Source: CAZSSM01 sp964609385 (GTDB taxonomy: Bacteria > Planctomycetota > Planctomycetia > Isosphaerales > Isosphaeraceae). Taken from it: 64,000 nt of DNA. The stretch covers positions 28,814 through 92,813 of the forward strand of contig CAZSSM010000019.1 in the NCBI GenBank assembly GCA_964609385.1, read 5' to 3'. Position 1 is the stretch's first letter; each line of letters starts with the position of its first letter. Positions 35,958-43,625 of this stretch are shown here, in pieces. The translations under genes and the position numbers were made by a program. The notes beneath the pieces were generated by a model. It searched no databases and was not told where the DNA came from. It worked only from the letters and a program-made list of their open reading frames with translations.

Positions 35958-37471
35958 TCGATGAACCGACCCGATGCGATCGCAGCGGTCGGCTCCAGTT
36001 CCGCGATGGGTTTCTGACCCTCGTGATCGCCATTGCCGTCCCGGGGATTCTTGGCGGTCCGGTCGTCAAGGCCCAGCAGGATCCGGGACGTCCGGCGAAC
36101 GCGCAACCCGACGTGATGTCGGGGTCCGAGTCGTCCGTCGACAGGGTCGATGAGCTGCCCTTGGAACAGCAGCCGTACCGGATCCGCTGCTGGATTCGGT
36201 TTGACCCGGCGCTAAGCCTCGATGGTCCGGCGACACGTCGGATCCTCCAGGACTGGCAGAACCAGATCCGACGCTATATCGGTGCACCCTGGCAGGTCGA
36301 GTTGGCCCCCGACCTCGGCCCCTTGGCCCTCTCCGACTCGTTGGAACGCCCCGCATTGGTGGTCGTCCGCGATCGGACCCGCGACGTCGACAAGGGCTGG
36401 CTGATCGACATTCGGCCCGAGGGGACTGGATTCCGCGTGACCGGTCGCGAGTGGGACGACGCCACGCAGCGGATCGGCTCGCTGTTCGCGCGGAACGCCG
36501 CCTCAAGGCACGACCTGCCCCGCAACCTGCTCAAGCTCTGTCGCGCCATGTTCGCGCCGGTCGCCGAGGTCCGATCGCGCGACAACGAATTTGCCGACCT
36601 CTTGGTTCAGGGCGGGCTGCTTCGACCGGCCACCCCGATGGGGCTCCTGGTCCAACCTGATACGATCTTCCGACCCGTCCGCGTCTTCCTCAATCGCGAC
36701 GATACGGTCCGTCAGATCCAGGATATCGATTGGTCTTACCTGCGCGTCATGCGGGTCGACACACCCGTGGCCCGCGCGCAGATCGTCAGCGCACTGCGAC
36801 GTCCGCTGACCGGCCGCACTCGGCGCAGGAACCGACTGCTGGCACTCGGGCTCCGGCCCGCTGACGTCAACACCGAGCTGACTTTCCTGACCAAGCCCGA
36901 TCGGCTTCCCGCCGCAGGCTATCGCGTGACCGCTCAGCGCTACCCCAATGGCCAGATCCTCGAGGTCGGTCTGACCGATCGCGACGGCCGCGTCATCATC
37001 CCGCCGCGCTTCATCGACGGGCTGGTCCGCGTCCGGGTCATCGCCGGCGATCGCGAGCCGCTCGTCGAGTTTCCCGTGATGCCCGGCGACACCATCCAGC
37101 GTCGGACCTTGATCATCGATCCCAAGCCACAGGTCGTCACGCTCCAGGTTCGCATGACCGCCCTGATCGACCGGATGCTCGACACGATCGCCTCCCGATC
37201 CCGACTCGAGAAGCTCATGGAGATCCGCGCCGCCGGCGAGCGATGGAATGATGTTCGCGCCCTCATCGACCAGCACGACGGCCTACCCAACGCCGAACGC
37301 TATCAGGCCGAACTCGACGCCCTGGTGACCGAGGCCAAGGCCGCCCAGGAGGAGCAGCGCCTTGCCTACTGGACCCCTTCGACCCAGCGGATCGCTGCCG
37401 AGATGCAGTCGATGATCGACACCTACCTCAATGACGAGGTCATCGATGAGTTCCGCGAAGAACTTCCTTAA
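35954..37471 (+). CDS. Exported protein of unknown function, last gene of the cluster
   Basis: A 505-residue protein starting at ATG 35954 and overlapping the preceding stop by four bases. A hydrophobic signal segment (FLTLVIAIAVPGILGGPVVK) lies near residues 18-38. A globular region follows (RIRCWIRFDPALSLDGPATR, WQVELAPDLGPLALSDSLER, GWLIDIRPEGTGFRVTGREW, LPRNLLKLCRAMFAPVAEV). Then come strand-rich sequence (about 250-400) and a C-terminal helical stretch (about 420-505) with coiled-coil character. I recognise no named family. Position and coupling tie it to the upstream FHA and SBP-like genes. Confidence 0.68.
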   Translation: MIDEPTRCDRSGRLQFRDGFLTLVIAIAVPGILGGPVVKAQQDPGRPANAQPDVMSGSESSVDRVDELPLEQQPYRIRCWIRFDPALSLDGPATRRILQDWQNQIRRYIGAPWQVELAPDLGPLALSDSLERPALVVVRDRTRDVDKGWLIDIRPEGTGFRVTGREWDDATQRIGSLFARNAASRHDLPRNLLKLCRAMFAPVAEVRSRDNEFADLLVQGGLLRPATPMGLLVQPDTIFRPVRVFLNRDDTVRQIQDIDWSYLRVMRVDTPVARAQIVSALRRPLTGRTRRRNRLLALGLRPADVNTELTFLTKPDRLPAAGYRVTAQRYPNGQILEVGLTDRDGRVIIPPRFIDGLVRVRVIAGDREPLVEFPVMPGDTIQRRTLIIDPKPQVVTLQVRMTALIDRMLDTIASRSRLEKLMEIRAAGERWNDVRALIDQHDGLPNAERYQAELDALVTEAKAAQEEQRLAYWTPSTQRIAAEMQSMIDTYLNDEVIDEFREELP

Positions 37472-37727
37472 AATGCGATCAGGCCCACGAACTAGGAAAC
37501 ATTAAACAGAAGAAGTGCTCGTTCGATCCGTCCTCGCAATACGGAAGCCGACTGAACTCGCTCGTAGCAGCAGAGACGACCGCGATCACAGCGACCATGA
37601 TCAATATGGCGTGAGATCTTGAGGGCGACCTCCGATCGGTCGGGTTGGTCGCGACTTGAGCCAATAGGCGTAGTTTCGAATGAAGTGATGTCCATGTTGC
37701 ACTTAAGTGTCCTTGGTTTGAGCCGGA

Positions 37728-38819
37728 TCAGAAGGGACCCGAAGCTGGATCGTGTTCAGCATCTTCGGATTCCTGCGGCGGTTCAGGTTCGTCGTCGGTC
37801 GCGGACGCCTCGCGGAGATTGAGGGCATCGATCTGGGACAAGAGCGTGTTCCCCATCGAGCTGAGGCGAAGATTCGTCGTCGGTCGCCCGATAATCATGG
37901 ATACTTCACGGAGCGACCGGAGTGTTGAGTTGGTCGAACCGGTCTCGCCTGCTAACGCGACGTCTAGGTCGACCATGGCCGAGAACAATAGGTAAGCTTC
38001 GAGCACTCGCTGATTGATCTGGTAGGGTTTGAGGGATCGCGAGAACGATGCGATCGCGAAGCCCAGATCGGACCGTGCCATCGACTCCTCTCCCTGGGAA
38101 GCATGAACTGCGGCCCGTCCGCTCAACGCCATGATCTGAATCAACGGACTATCGAAGTTGTCCCCGGCTTCCTGCCGATATTCCTCGACGTCCTCGAGGG
38201 CATCGCCGAAGCCCGCGATCGCCAGATCGTCTGTACCGGCCATTCCCAGACGTGTGGCGATCCGGATCTTCCGGAGGATCAGCCGGAGCCGGTTGAGCTG
38301 CGATTGCGTGTAGACACCGCGAAGCGAGGTGTCTTGGGCTTCGATCGCCTTGCTCAGTCGGTCCCAGAACGCGTCGACGGCCACCTCGATCGGATCCGAG
38401 GATGCGGGGGCGTCGCCTTCGCGGGGTCTCTGGGCTTCCGAGCCCTGCGGGGCCGCCATGGCCTCGAAAACTTCCTCCGCGAAGTCCAGCGCCTCCAGGC
38501 TGCGGGCCTGCTCCTCGAGATAGGCCTCCTGCATTGTCTGGATGCTCTGGCTGATGTTTGCGGTACGGTACTGGAAGAGTACGATGCCGCCGATGACCGT
38601 CGCCACGAGGATCCCGACCATAACCGCCAGGATCCAGGTCAATGGTCCGCGAATCCAGAAGAACCGAGGTCGCCGACGGACCGGGATCGGTTCGCCGTTG
38701 AGCAGGCGCCTGAGGTCGTGGACCAGGAAGTCGATCGACGGATAACGGCGTTTGGGGTCGGGCTCGGCCAATCCCCGAGTGATCTCGCGACGGATTCGGT
38801 TCCAATCGTCATCGGTCAT
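37728..38819 (-). CDS. Kinase-tail-like single-pass membrane protein, no kinase domain (paralogue 1)
   Basis: A 363-residue protein whose first 45 residues match the end of a bacterial Ser/Thr kinase domain: PDPKRRYPSIDFLVHDLRRL and LNGEPIPVRRRP, comparable to RYGSAAELAEDLERYLADEP in the full kinase at 50509-54414. A TM helix (about 59-81) and a TPR-like helical region follow (AFWDRLSKAIEAQDTSLRGV, QLNRLRLILRKIRIATRLG, ARSDLGFAIASFSRSLKPY). There is no P-loop, VAIK lysine, HRD or DFG motif anywhere. The 5' end is nearly identical to that of the gene at 40016-41080, and an exported HAD phosphatase lies between them. It is convergent with the preceding cluster. Confidence 0.72.
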   Translation of the reverse strand: MTDDDWNRIRREITRGLAEPDPKRRYPSIDFLVHDLRRLLNGEPIPVRRRPRFFWIRGPLTWILAVMVGILVATVIGGIVLFQYRTANISQSIQTMQEAYLEEQARSLEALDFAEEVFEAMAAPQGSEAQRPREGDAPASSDPIEVAVDAFWDRLSKAIEAQDTSLRGVYTQSQLNRLRLILRKIRIATRLGMAGTDDLAIAGFGDALEDVEEYRQEAGDNFDSPLIQIMALSGRAAVHASQGEESMARSDLGFAIASFSRSLKPYQINQRVLEAYLLFSAMVDLDVALAGETGSTNSTLRSLREVSMIIGRPTTNLRLSSMGNTLLSQIDALNLREASATDDEPEPPQESEDAEHDPASGPF

Positions 38820-38844
38820 GCGATTGCTCCGATGAGGTGTTCGG

Positions 38845-39870
38845 TCACTTCGATGAACTTGGGCGGTCGCTCTCCGTGACCGGAGGATTGCTCAGGACCC
38901 GAACCCAATCCTGCTTCATGTCGACGACGACCCAGCCGCGTGCGGGGGCCTCGGCGAGCGCCTCGACCAGTTTCCCGCTGCTCTTCGGCTTCGCATCGTA
39001 AGCGAATTCGCGGTCGGCATCGGTGTGATGAACGATGAGCCCCAGTGATGGGCGCGGATTGGCGATCGTCGTGTATTCGAGCATCGCTTTGTCGCCGTCA
39101 CTGTTGCCGAAACACAAGATCGGCCGTCGACCGATCGACAGATGGATGCCGACCGGCTTGCCCTCCTTATCATCCACGAAAACCTGATCGAGCGTTTTTA
39201 TCAGGACGGGACGACCATCGCGCAACTCGTACGTCACCTGCCCGTGCGAACCGACCACCTGTTCGGGTGGGATGCCATAGACCCGTTCCGACCATACCCG
39301 CAGGAAGTCTGCACCTCCTCCCGACACGATGAATGTCTTGAAACTATTCGCTCTCAAGTAAACCAACAGTTCCCGCATCGGTTGGTAGGTGCACTTGTCA
39401 TAGGAGCGGTCGAACTGGGGGTGCTCGTCCGTTCTCACCCACTCGTCGACCTGCCTGGCGAACTCCTCCGTGCTCACTCCGGCGTGGGTGAGGGCGAGAA
39501 CCCGAAACAAGCCCTTGTTTCTGTCCTTCAGGAGCGTCGCGATGTCCCCGTCCAAGGCGGCTCGGACGAAGGGATCGTCCTTTGACTCTGGCTCACGCTC
39601 AACAAGCTGATCCAGGCGATCCAGGGCGAATGCCACCTGGAACGGGATCGGACTCTCGGGGCAGAGCGTGCCGTCGTTGTCGAACACAGCGATCCGCTCG
39701 TCGGGAGCGACGAAGGCTGCTCCGCCCTCGTCGGTCACTCGATTGACGAATGCGATGATCGCCTCTTTGGTCGCGCCCTCGCCCCATGACGGGAGGGGGT
39801 CGGAAGCAGACACTTGAGATGAAGATAATCCGAGAATTGCCGTTACTAAAAATAGAGATCTAAAGTCCAT
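38845..39870 (-). CDS. Exported HAD-superfamily phosphatase-like protein
   Basis: The 341-residue protein starts MDFRSLFLVTAILGLSSSQV, a clear signal peptide. HAD motif I IAVFDNDGTLCPE lies near residues 62-74, with the nucleophile Asp and acid Asp. Motif II is probably FIVSGGGADFLR, and motif IV RPILCFGNSDGDKAML with two aspartates. The family includes phosphoserine phosphatase-like enzymes. GGAG sits upstream of ATG 39870. It lies in the same orientation as both flanking kinase-tail paralogues (25 and about 145 bases away), an arrangement suggesting a common unit. The substrate is not predictable. Confidence 0.8.
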   Translation of the reverse strand: MDFRSLFLVTAILGLSSSQVSASDPLPSWGEGATKEAIIAFVNRVTDEGGAAFVAPDERIAVFDNDGTLCPESPIPFQVAFALDRLDQLVEREPESKDDPFVRAALDGDIATLLKDRNKGLFRVLALTHAGVSTEEFARQVDEWVRTDEHPQFDRSYDKCTYQPMRELLVYLRANSFKTFIVSGGGADFLRVWSERVYGIPPEQVVGSHGQVTYELRDGRPVLIKTLDQVFVDDKEGKPVGIHLSIGRRPILCFGNSDGDKAMLEYTTIANPRPSLGLIVHHTDADREFAYDAKPKSSGKLVEALAEAPARGWVVVDMKQDWVRVLSNPPVTESDRPSSSK

Positions 39871-40015
39871 CTAGACATCTCCAAAAAGGTCGCTGAACTC
39901 GAGTGCCGGTTCACGTCAGTGTTCCCTCGATCTCGAAATCGGCTCGTACCGTTGAGGGAGCGGAGCAACCTGTGGGTTCCAGCCGACGTGTCACAGAATG
40001 GTTGGTGAACCGAGA

Positions 40016-41080
40016 TCATGGAGGTCCCGGTACGCCTTGAGTGCTTGCAGAGGTTTCCTGAGGTGATTGAGTCTCAAGGGACGACTCGATCAGCTCATCG
40101 TGCTGCTCCTGATAGACTTCGATGAGTTCCTGGTCCAGCGCGTTGTTGGGGAGGTCTTCGAGGAGGCCGACCGCTTCTTCGAGTATGGCGACCGCCTCAT
40201 CGATCCGCCCAGATCGCTCGGCTAATGCGGCATCCCAGGCCAGCATGGCGGTAAACAGATGGACGAGCACCCGTTGACGAGCCGGATCCCATCGTGGAAT
40301 CGCCCGACGAAACGTCTCGGCCGCCTCGGCGAACTGAGTCTTGGCCGCGTCAAGATCGTCTCCTTCAGCCAAGGCCGCTCCGCGACCGCCTTGGGCGATC
40401 GCCAACAGGATGTGGGTGGTTGAGACCTCCCCGATCTCGTCGGCCAGCGTCCGACTCGATTCGGAGGCCTCGGCGAACTCGGCGACCGCCCGATCGATCG
40501 CGCCGGCCGGCACTTGCCAACGCGCCAAGGACATCTGTTCGAGGATCCGGTTCACCTCCCGGACGGCCGGATCACCGAGGTCGGGTGGGAGATAGCTCAT
40601 GACCATGGCGCCGGAGACGTTGTCGAACGCCTGCCAGAAGCGCTCGTCTATCGGGGCGTTCGGGTCGAGGGGGGAATTCCTCAAGAAGAGGTCGGCCATC
40701 GTCTCAAGATGCTGGGCCGGCACCGAGCCTCTGCTGTTCACTCGGCCTGTAAGTATTGCGATCTCTTGCGAATGCCGGGCTTGGACAGCGGCCAGTTCGG
40801 CGGCTCGTTGTTCCTCGCGCCCTTGCATAGGCAGCAGATACAGGACCATTCCGAGCAGGGTTGTCCCAACGATTCCCGCGACGATCCCTCCCATCATCAT
40901 CGTTGTATCACGGGCCCCGACCTTTGGAGGCCCCTGGCGTCTCTGGATCGGCTCGCCATTGAGCAGGCGCCGGAGATCATGGATCAAGAAGTCGATCGAG
41001 GGATAGCGTACACGCGAATCCGGACGGCCCATCGCCCGGGTCAGCTCGTTGCGGATCCGGTTCCAATCGTCATCAGTCAT
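40016..41080 (-). CDS. Kinase-tail-like single-pass membrane protein, no kinase domain (paralogue 2)
   Basis: The protein (354 residues) opens MTDDDWNRIRNELTRAMG, then RYPSIDFLIHDLRRLLNGEP, almost identical to paralogue 1 over 45 residues. A TM helix (about 61-83) follows, and then an unrelated-looking helical C-terminal half (AEASESSRTLADEIGEVSTT, AAKTQFAEAAETFRRAIPRW, DEAVAILEEAVGLLEDLPN) with TPR-like character. The strongly conserved N-terminus against a divergent C-terminus suggests the kinase-tail segment is functional. No catalytic motifs occur. Confidence 0.72.
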   Translation of the reverse strand: MTDDDWNRIRNELTRAMGRPDSRVRYPSIDFLIHDLRRLLNGEPIQRRQGPPKVGARDTTMMMGGIVAGIVGTTLLGMVLYLLPMQGREEQRAAELAAVQARHSQEIAILTGRVNSRGSVPAQHLETMADLFLRNSPLDPNAPIDERFWQAFDNVSGAMVMSYLPPDLGDPAVREVNRILEQMSLARWQVPAGAIDRAVAEFAEASESSRTLADEIGEVSTTHILLAIAQGGRGAALAEGDDLDAAKTQFAEAAETFRRAIPRWDPARQRVLVHLFTAMLAWDAALAERSGRIDEAVAILEEAVGLLEDLPNNALDQELIEVYQEQHDELIESSLETQSPQETSASTQGVPGPP

Positions 41081-41191
41081 GGGGCCCTCCGATCAATCGT
41101 CTTGTTGAAAATTGCCAACGGACTACGATCGAAAGATTGCTCGCACCGGTATGATCGATAATGAAGTTTGTGAGAACTATGAGGGCACTCG

Positions 41192-41455
41192 CTAGCGCAT
41201 CGGGATTTGGAGCTCGGCGATAGGCGACTCGATGTGTTCGCGGTCGAGTTGGACTCGGCGGTCCAGGGCGGGCCCGTTGATCGATGGCGAGTCGTCGAAG
41301 CCGACGGGCCGCTCGAGGTCGAAGTCGATCGACTTGCGGAACAGATGCCGTCGGAGCTCGGGATGGAACGTGCGGTTCATCTTGTGACGACGGTTGTGCG
41401 ACGTCAACATGTCGACGACCCGGAGTGAGGAGAGCAGTTCGGCTTGAGCGTTCAA
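41192..41455 (-). CDS. Uncharacterised coding-like segment following the GbsR-like gene
   Basis: The minus-strand frame from the GbsR stop (41522) down to TAG at 41192 is open over its whole length (110 codons), with the third-position GC bias of genuine genes here. It includes LLSSLRVVDMLTSHNRRHK, MNRTFHPELRRHLFRK, SIDFDLERPVGF and SPIAELQIPMR. The only canonical start is a TTG at 41455 without a convincing ribosome-binding site; coding-like sequence already begins 66 bases earlier, in the same frame as the regulator. It may be a 5'-truncated gene or an ORF with a non-standard start. No family is recognised. Confidence 0.4.
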   Translation of the reverse strand: MNAQAELLSSLRVVDMLTSHNRRHKMNRTFHPELRRHLFRKSIDFDLERPVGFDDSPSINGPALDRRVQLDREHIESPIAELQIPMR

Positions 41456-41521
41456 ACGGCAGTGTTCGGCATCGCTTAGCGGGTCCCGGAGCCGCTTTCG
41501 GCCGATGACGACAGAGACCGA

Positions 41522-42088
41522 TCACGGCTCAGGGGGCGTCGACGCCTCAACCGGCGTGTTAGACCCATTGTGAAGCACTTTGAGCAGGAGTGAGCCGTTG
41601 TCCAACAGCGCCTCCAGCGACTCCTTGGAGAGTCCCTCGATCTGGTCATACCACCGCGAGAGGACGTCGAGGAACTCGCGCATCCGGATCAGTCGTTGGC
41701 GAAGGTAGACGTCCTGAGCTGATTCGTCGGTGGTCTCGCGAAGGCACTCTTCCAGCAGGACCATAGTCGGGTCGACCTCGCGACGCTTGCGTTCATGAAG
41801 AATCGCGCGGAAGGTGTCGACCACGTCGCCGATCGATTCGAACTTGTCGCGACGGTCGCCGATGGCATGGACCCGACGAACGACGCCCCAGCCGATTAGC
41901 TCGCGGAGGCTGGTCGAGACGTTCGAGCGACTCACGCCCAGGAGTTGGCTGATCTCGTCGGCATGAAGCGGTCCGGGGGCGACATACAGCAGCGCTTGGA
42001 CCTGGGCCACTGAGCGACTGATTCCCCAGACCGATCCCAACTCGCCCCATTGCACGATAAATTTCCGTGCCGTCATCGAGAGTTCCAC
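41522..42088 (-). CDS. GbsR/MarR-type HTH regulator
   Basis: A 188-residue protein. The N-terminus (MELSMTARKFIVQWGELGSV) and the helix-turn-helix region (GPLHADEISQLLGVSRSNVS, TSLRELIGWGVVRRVHAIGD) match the GbsR branch of MarR-like regulators. A dimerisation helix region (DVVDTFRAILHERKRREV, RQRLIRMREFLDVLSRWYD) follows, and then a Thr/Pro-rich tail. Start GTG 42088 agrees with family N-termini; ATG 42076 is an alternative. It is followed by the coding-like segment at 41192-41455. Confidence 0.8.
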   Translation of the reverse strand: MELSMTARKFIVQWGELGSVWGISRSVAQVQALLYVAPGPLHADEISQLLGVSRSNVSTSLRELIGWGVVRRVHAIGDRRDKFESIGDVVDTFRAILHERKRREVDPTMVLLEECLRETTDESAQDVYLRQRLIRMREFLDVLSRWYDQIEGLSKESLEALLDNGSLLLKVLHNGSNTPVEASTPPEP

Positions 42089-42206
42089 GAGTCACCCAAG
42101 CATTGGACCCACGAAGCGCGGAAGATGTTCCAAGTTGCCCCCGACACGCCCCGATTTCAAGGGCGAATTGGATCGGATCGGCAGCCTCATTTTCGGTCCC
42201 AACGGT

Positions 42207-42237
42207 CTCGGAGTGACCGGGCCCAGGTCACTCCGAG
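42207..42237. terminator. Perfect 12-bp inverted repeat, terminator-like
   Basis: The arms ctcggagtgacc (42207-42218) and ggtcactccgag (42226-42237) are exact complements around a seven-base loop. It lies 69 bases after the stop of the leftward cysteine-rich gene, on the side away from the GbsR start. No T tract follows on either strand, so a terminator role or an operator for GbsR are both possible. Confidence 0.45.
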
Positions 42238-42305
42238 TCGAGAACGTTAAGCCGTCGCGAGCGAAGCGGGTGCTTGAGTCTCCCGGCGCCCGTCGTCATT
42301 GGAAA

Positions 42306-42560
42306 TCAGGAACGGTGGCATGCGTTCGCAGTGCCGCAGCACGAGGTCGTCTTGCTCGGGGTCTTCGGAGTGGCATCGCAGCAAGGTGCGGTGCAGCAAT
42401 CGCAGGTCCCAGGCTGACAGCCGGTCTCGTCACAGCGACAGACCGCGCAGGTGCAATCAGCGCCGCAGCAGGCGCAGGAATCGCCCTCGCGATCGATCGT
42501 CAACGCGCCGGGGGTGGTCAACAGTGCCACGTAGATCAAGCCGTTCGACAACAGGGTCAT
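42306..42560 (-). CDS. Cysteine-rich small protein, metallothionein-like composition
   Basis: An 84-residue protein: a hydrophobic N-terminal segment (TLLSNGLIYVALLTTPGAL) followed by a segment with 16 cysteines in about 60 residues, in pairs and CxC or CC clusters (CACCGADCTCAVCRC, then CQPGTCDCCTAPCC, then SCC). This density suggests metal binding or disulfide-rich folding. ATG 42560 gives the smallest complete protein; the frame stays open to 42653. The neighbouring leftward protein (42887-43450) also carries Cys clusters. I recognise no named family. A copper or zinc role is inference from composition. Confidence 0.55.
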   Translation of the reverse strand: MTLLSNGLIYVALLTTPGALTIDREGDSCACCGADCTCAVCRCDETGCQPGTCDCCTAPCCDATPKTPSKTTSCCGTANACHRS

Positions 42561-42886
42561 CGCAAAACTCTCCCTGGCCCTGGTCCGCATGGAAAATGGA
42601 CCTTCGGGCCGTGAACAGATGGAGTCGTTCGATCCACTCCGAGCCGGCCACAAGCCGGATCGGAGCCCTCAATCTCGAACACGGAGGAGGGAGGGACAGC
42701 CCGCACATTCATCACTTGCCGGGTACACGCTGCGATCTTTCTTCGCAACGCGCATGGCGGATGCGGACGGTCTCCCGCTCCTCCGGGACGTCCTCGATCG
42801 CGTCTCGACGAGGTCTCGCCGACGCGGTCGGATCAGGCGTCGTCAGGGCCGATCATGACGGCGGCCCCGTGGCAATTGAGGCGGAC
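42561..42886. other. Intergenic region between the two cysteine-containing genes
   Basis: Both flanking genes run leftward, so this region holds the promoter of the cysteine-rich gene. No gene-like frame with proper codon use or ribosome-binding site is seen on either strand, and no clear RNA fold. Confidence 0.4.
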
Positions 42887-43450
42887 CTAGTTCAGGAGTC
42901 GGGAGAGGGTCAGATAGCGACCCTGATGGTTGGGATAAGCGACCGAACGATCGTCGATGGAGAGCGATCGCAAGCGCACAACAACGTTGGCGAGCCGAGC
43001 CCCAGCCGTTGGAGCGACCGATCCGGAGGATTTGGCCTCGACCGGTGTTGACCCCGAAGGAGCTCGAGGAGGTGCTTGCGGGGATCTCGGCTGCAGACAT
43101 CGGCAAGCCAGGGCACATTGGTGCTCCGAGACATCCGCGATCGACGATCCCTCGACATCATGTCGATCCGAACGAGTGTCTGGTGCAAGCGACCCGAAAG
43201 GCGTTTCCGTTGAGGTCGCCAAGGTCGCTCCGGTCTCCGAACGGACCGGAGAAGCCAGCGCTGGGCTCAACGTCCCGAACACACCCGAGCAGCAACATGT
43301 CGAGACATCGACCGAGCAGCAGCCCGACGATTTGACCGTTGCGCAAGAACTGGCCGATGACGGTGATCCCCCCATCAAAGACGCGACAACGACCCAGCCG
43401 ATGGCCAGGACGTGCCACATTAAGCGAGATGGGAAAATGTGAAGAGACAT
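42887..43450 (-). CDS. Exported protein with cysteine clusters, unknown function
   Basis: A 187-residue protein. ATG 43450 has GGAG upstream. A signal peptide-like stretch (MWHVLAIGWVVVASLMGG, from about residue 11) is followed by a Cys-rich segment (SSGCCSVDVSTCCCSGVFG, residues about 42-60) and a later CALACRC. The remainder is Ser/Thr/Pro-rich with low complexity and ends RLRSLSIDDRSVAYPN. No family is recognised. The shared cysteine clustering with the gene at 42306-42560, 326 bases further along in the same orientation, suggests a joint metal- or redox-related role. Confidence 0.5.
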   Translation of the reverse strand: MSLHIFPSRLMWHVLAIGWVVVASLMGGSPSSASSCATVKSSGCCSVDVSTCCCSGVFGTLSPALASPVRSETGATLATSTETPFGSLAPDTRSDRHDVEGSSIADVSEHQCALACRCLQPRSPQAPPRAPSGSTPVEAKSSGSVAPTAGARLANVVVRLRSLSIDDRSVAYPNHQGRYLTLSRLLN

Positions 43451-43625
43451 CGACCAAGAATCTCCGACCAGATACGGAAAAGCTTATCGGTTATCTTAGC
43501 CCAACACCCTCAACGATCAACCGAGGATTTGGACGCGACCTGGACATGAGAAGCATCACACGGTTGCGGGAATGGCCCGCAAACGATAGATTCGAACATC
43601 CCATGACGTTTGTCGGAATACGGCG

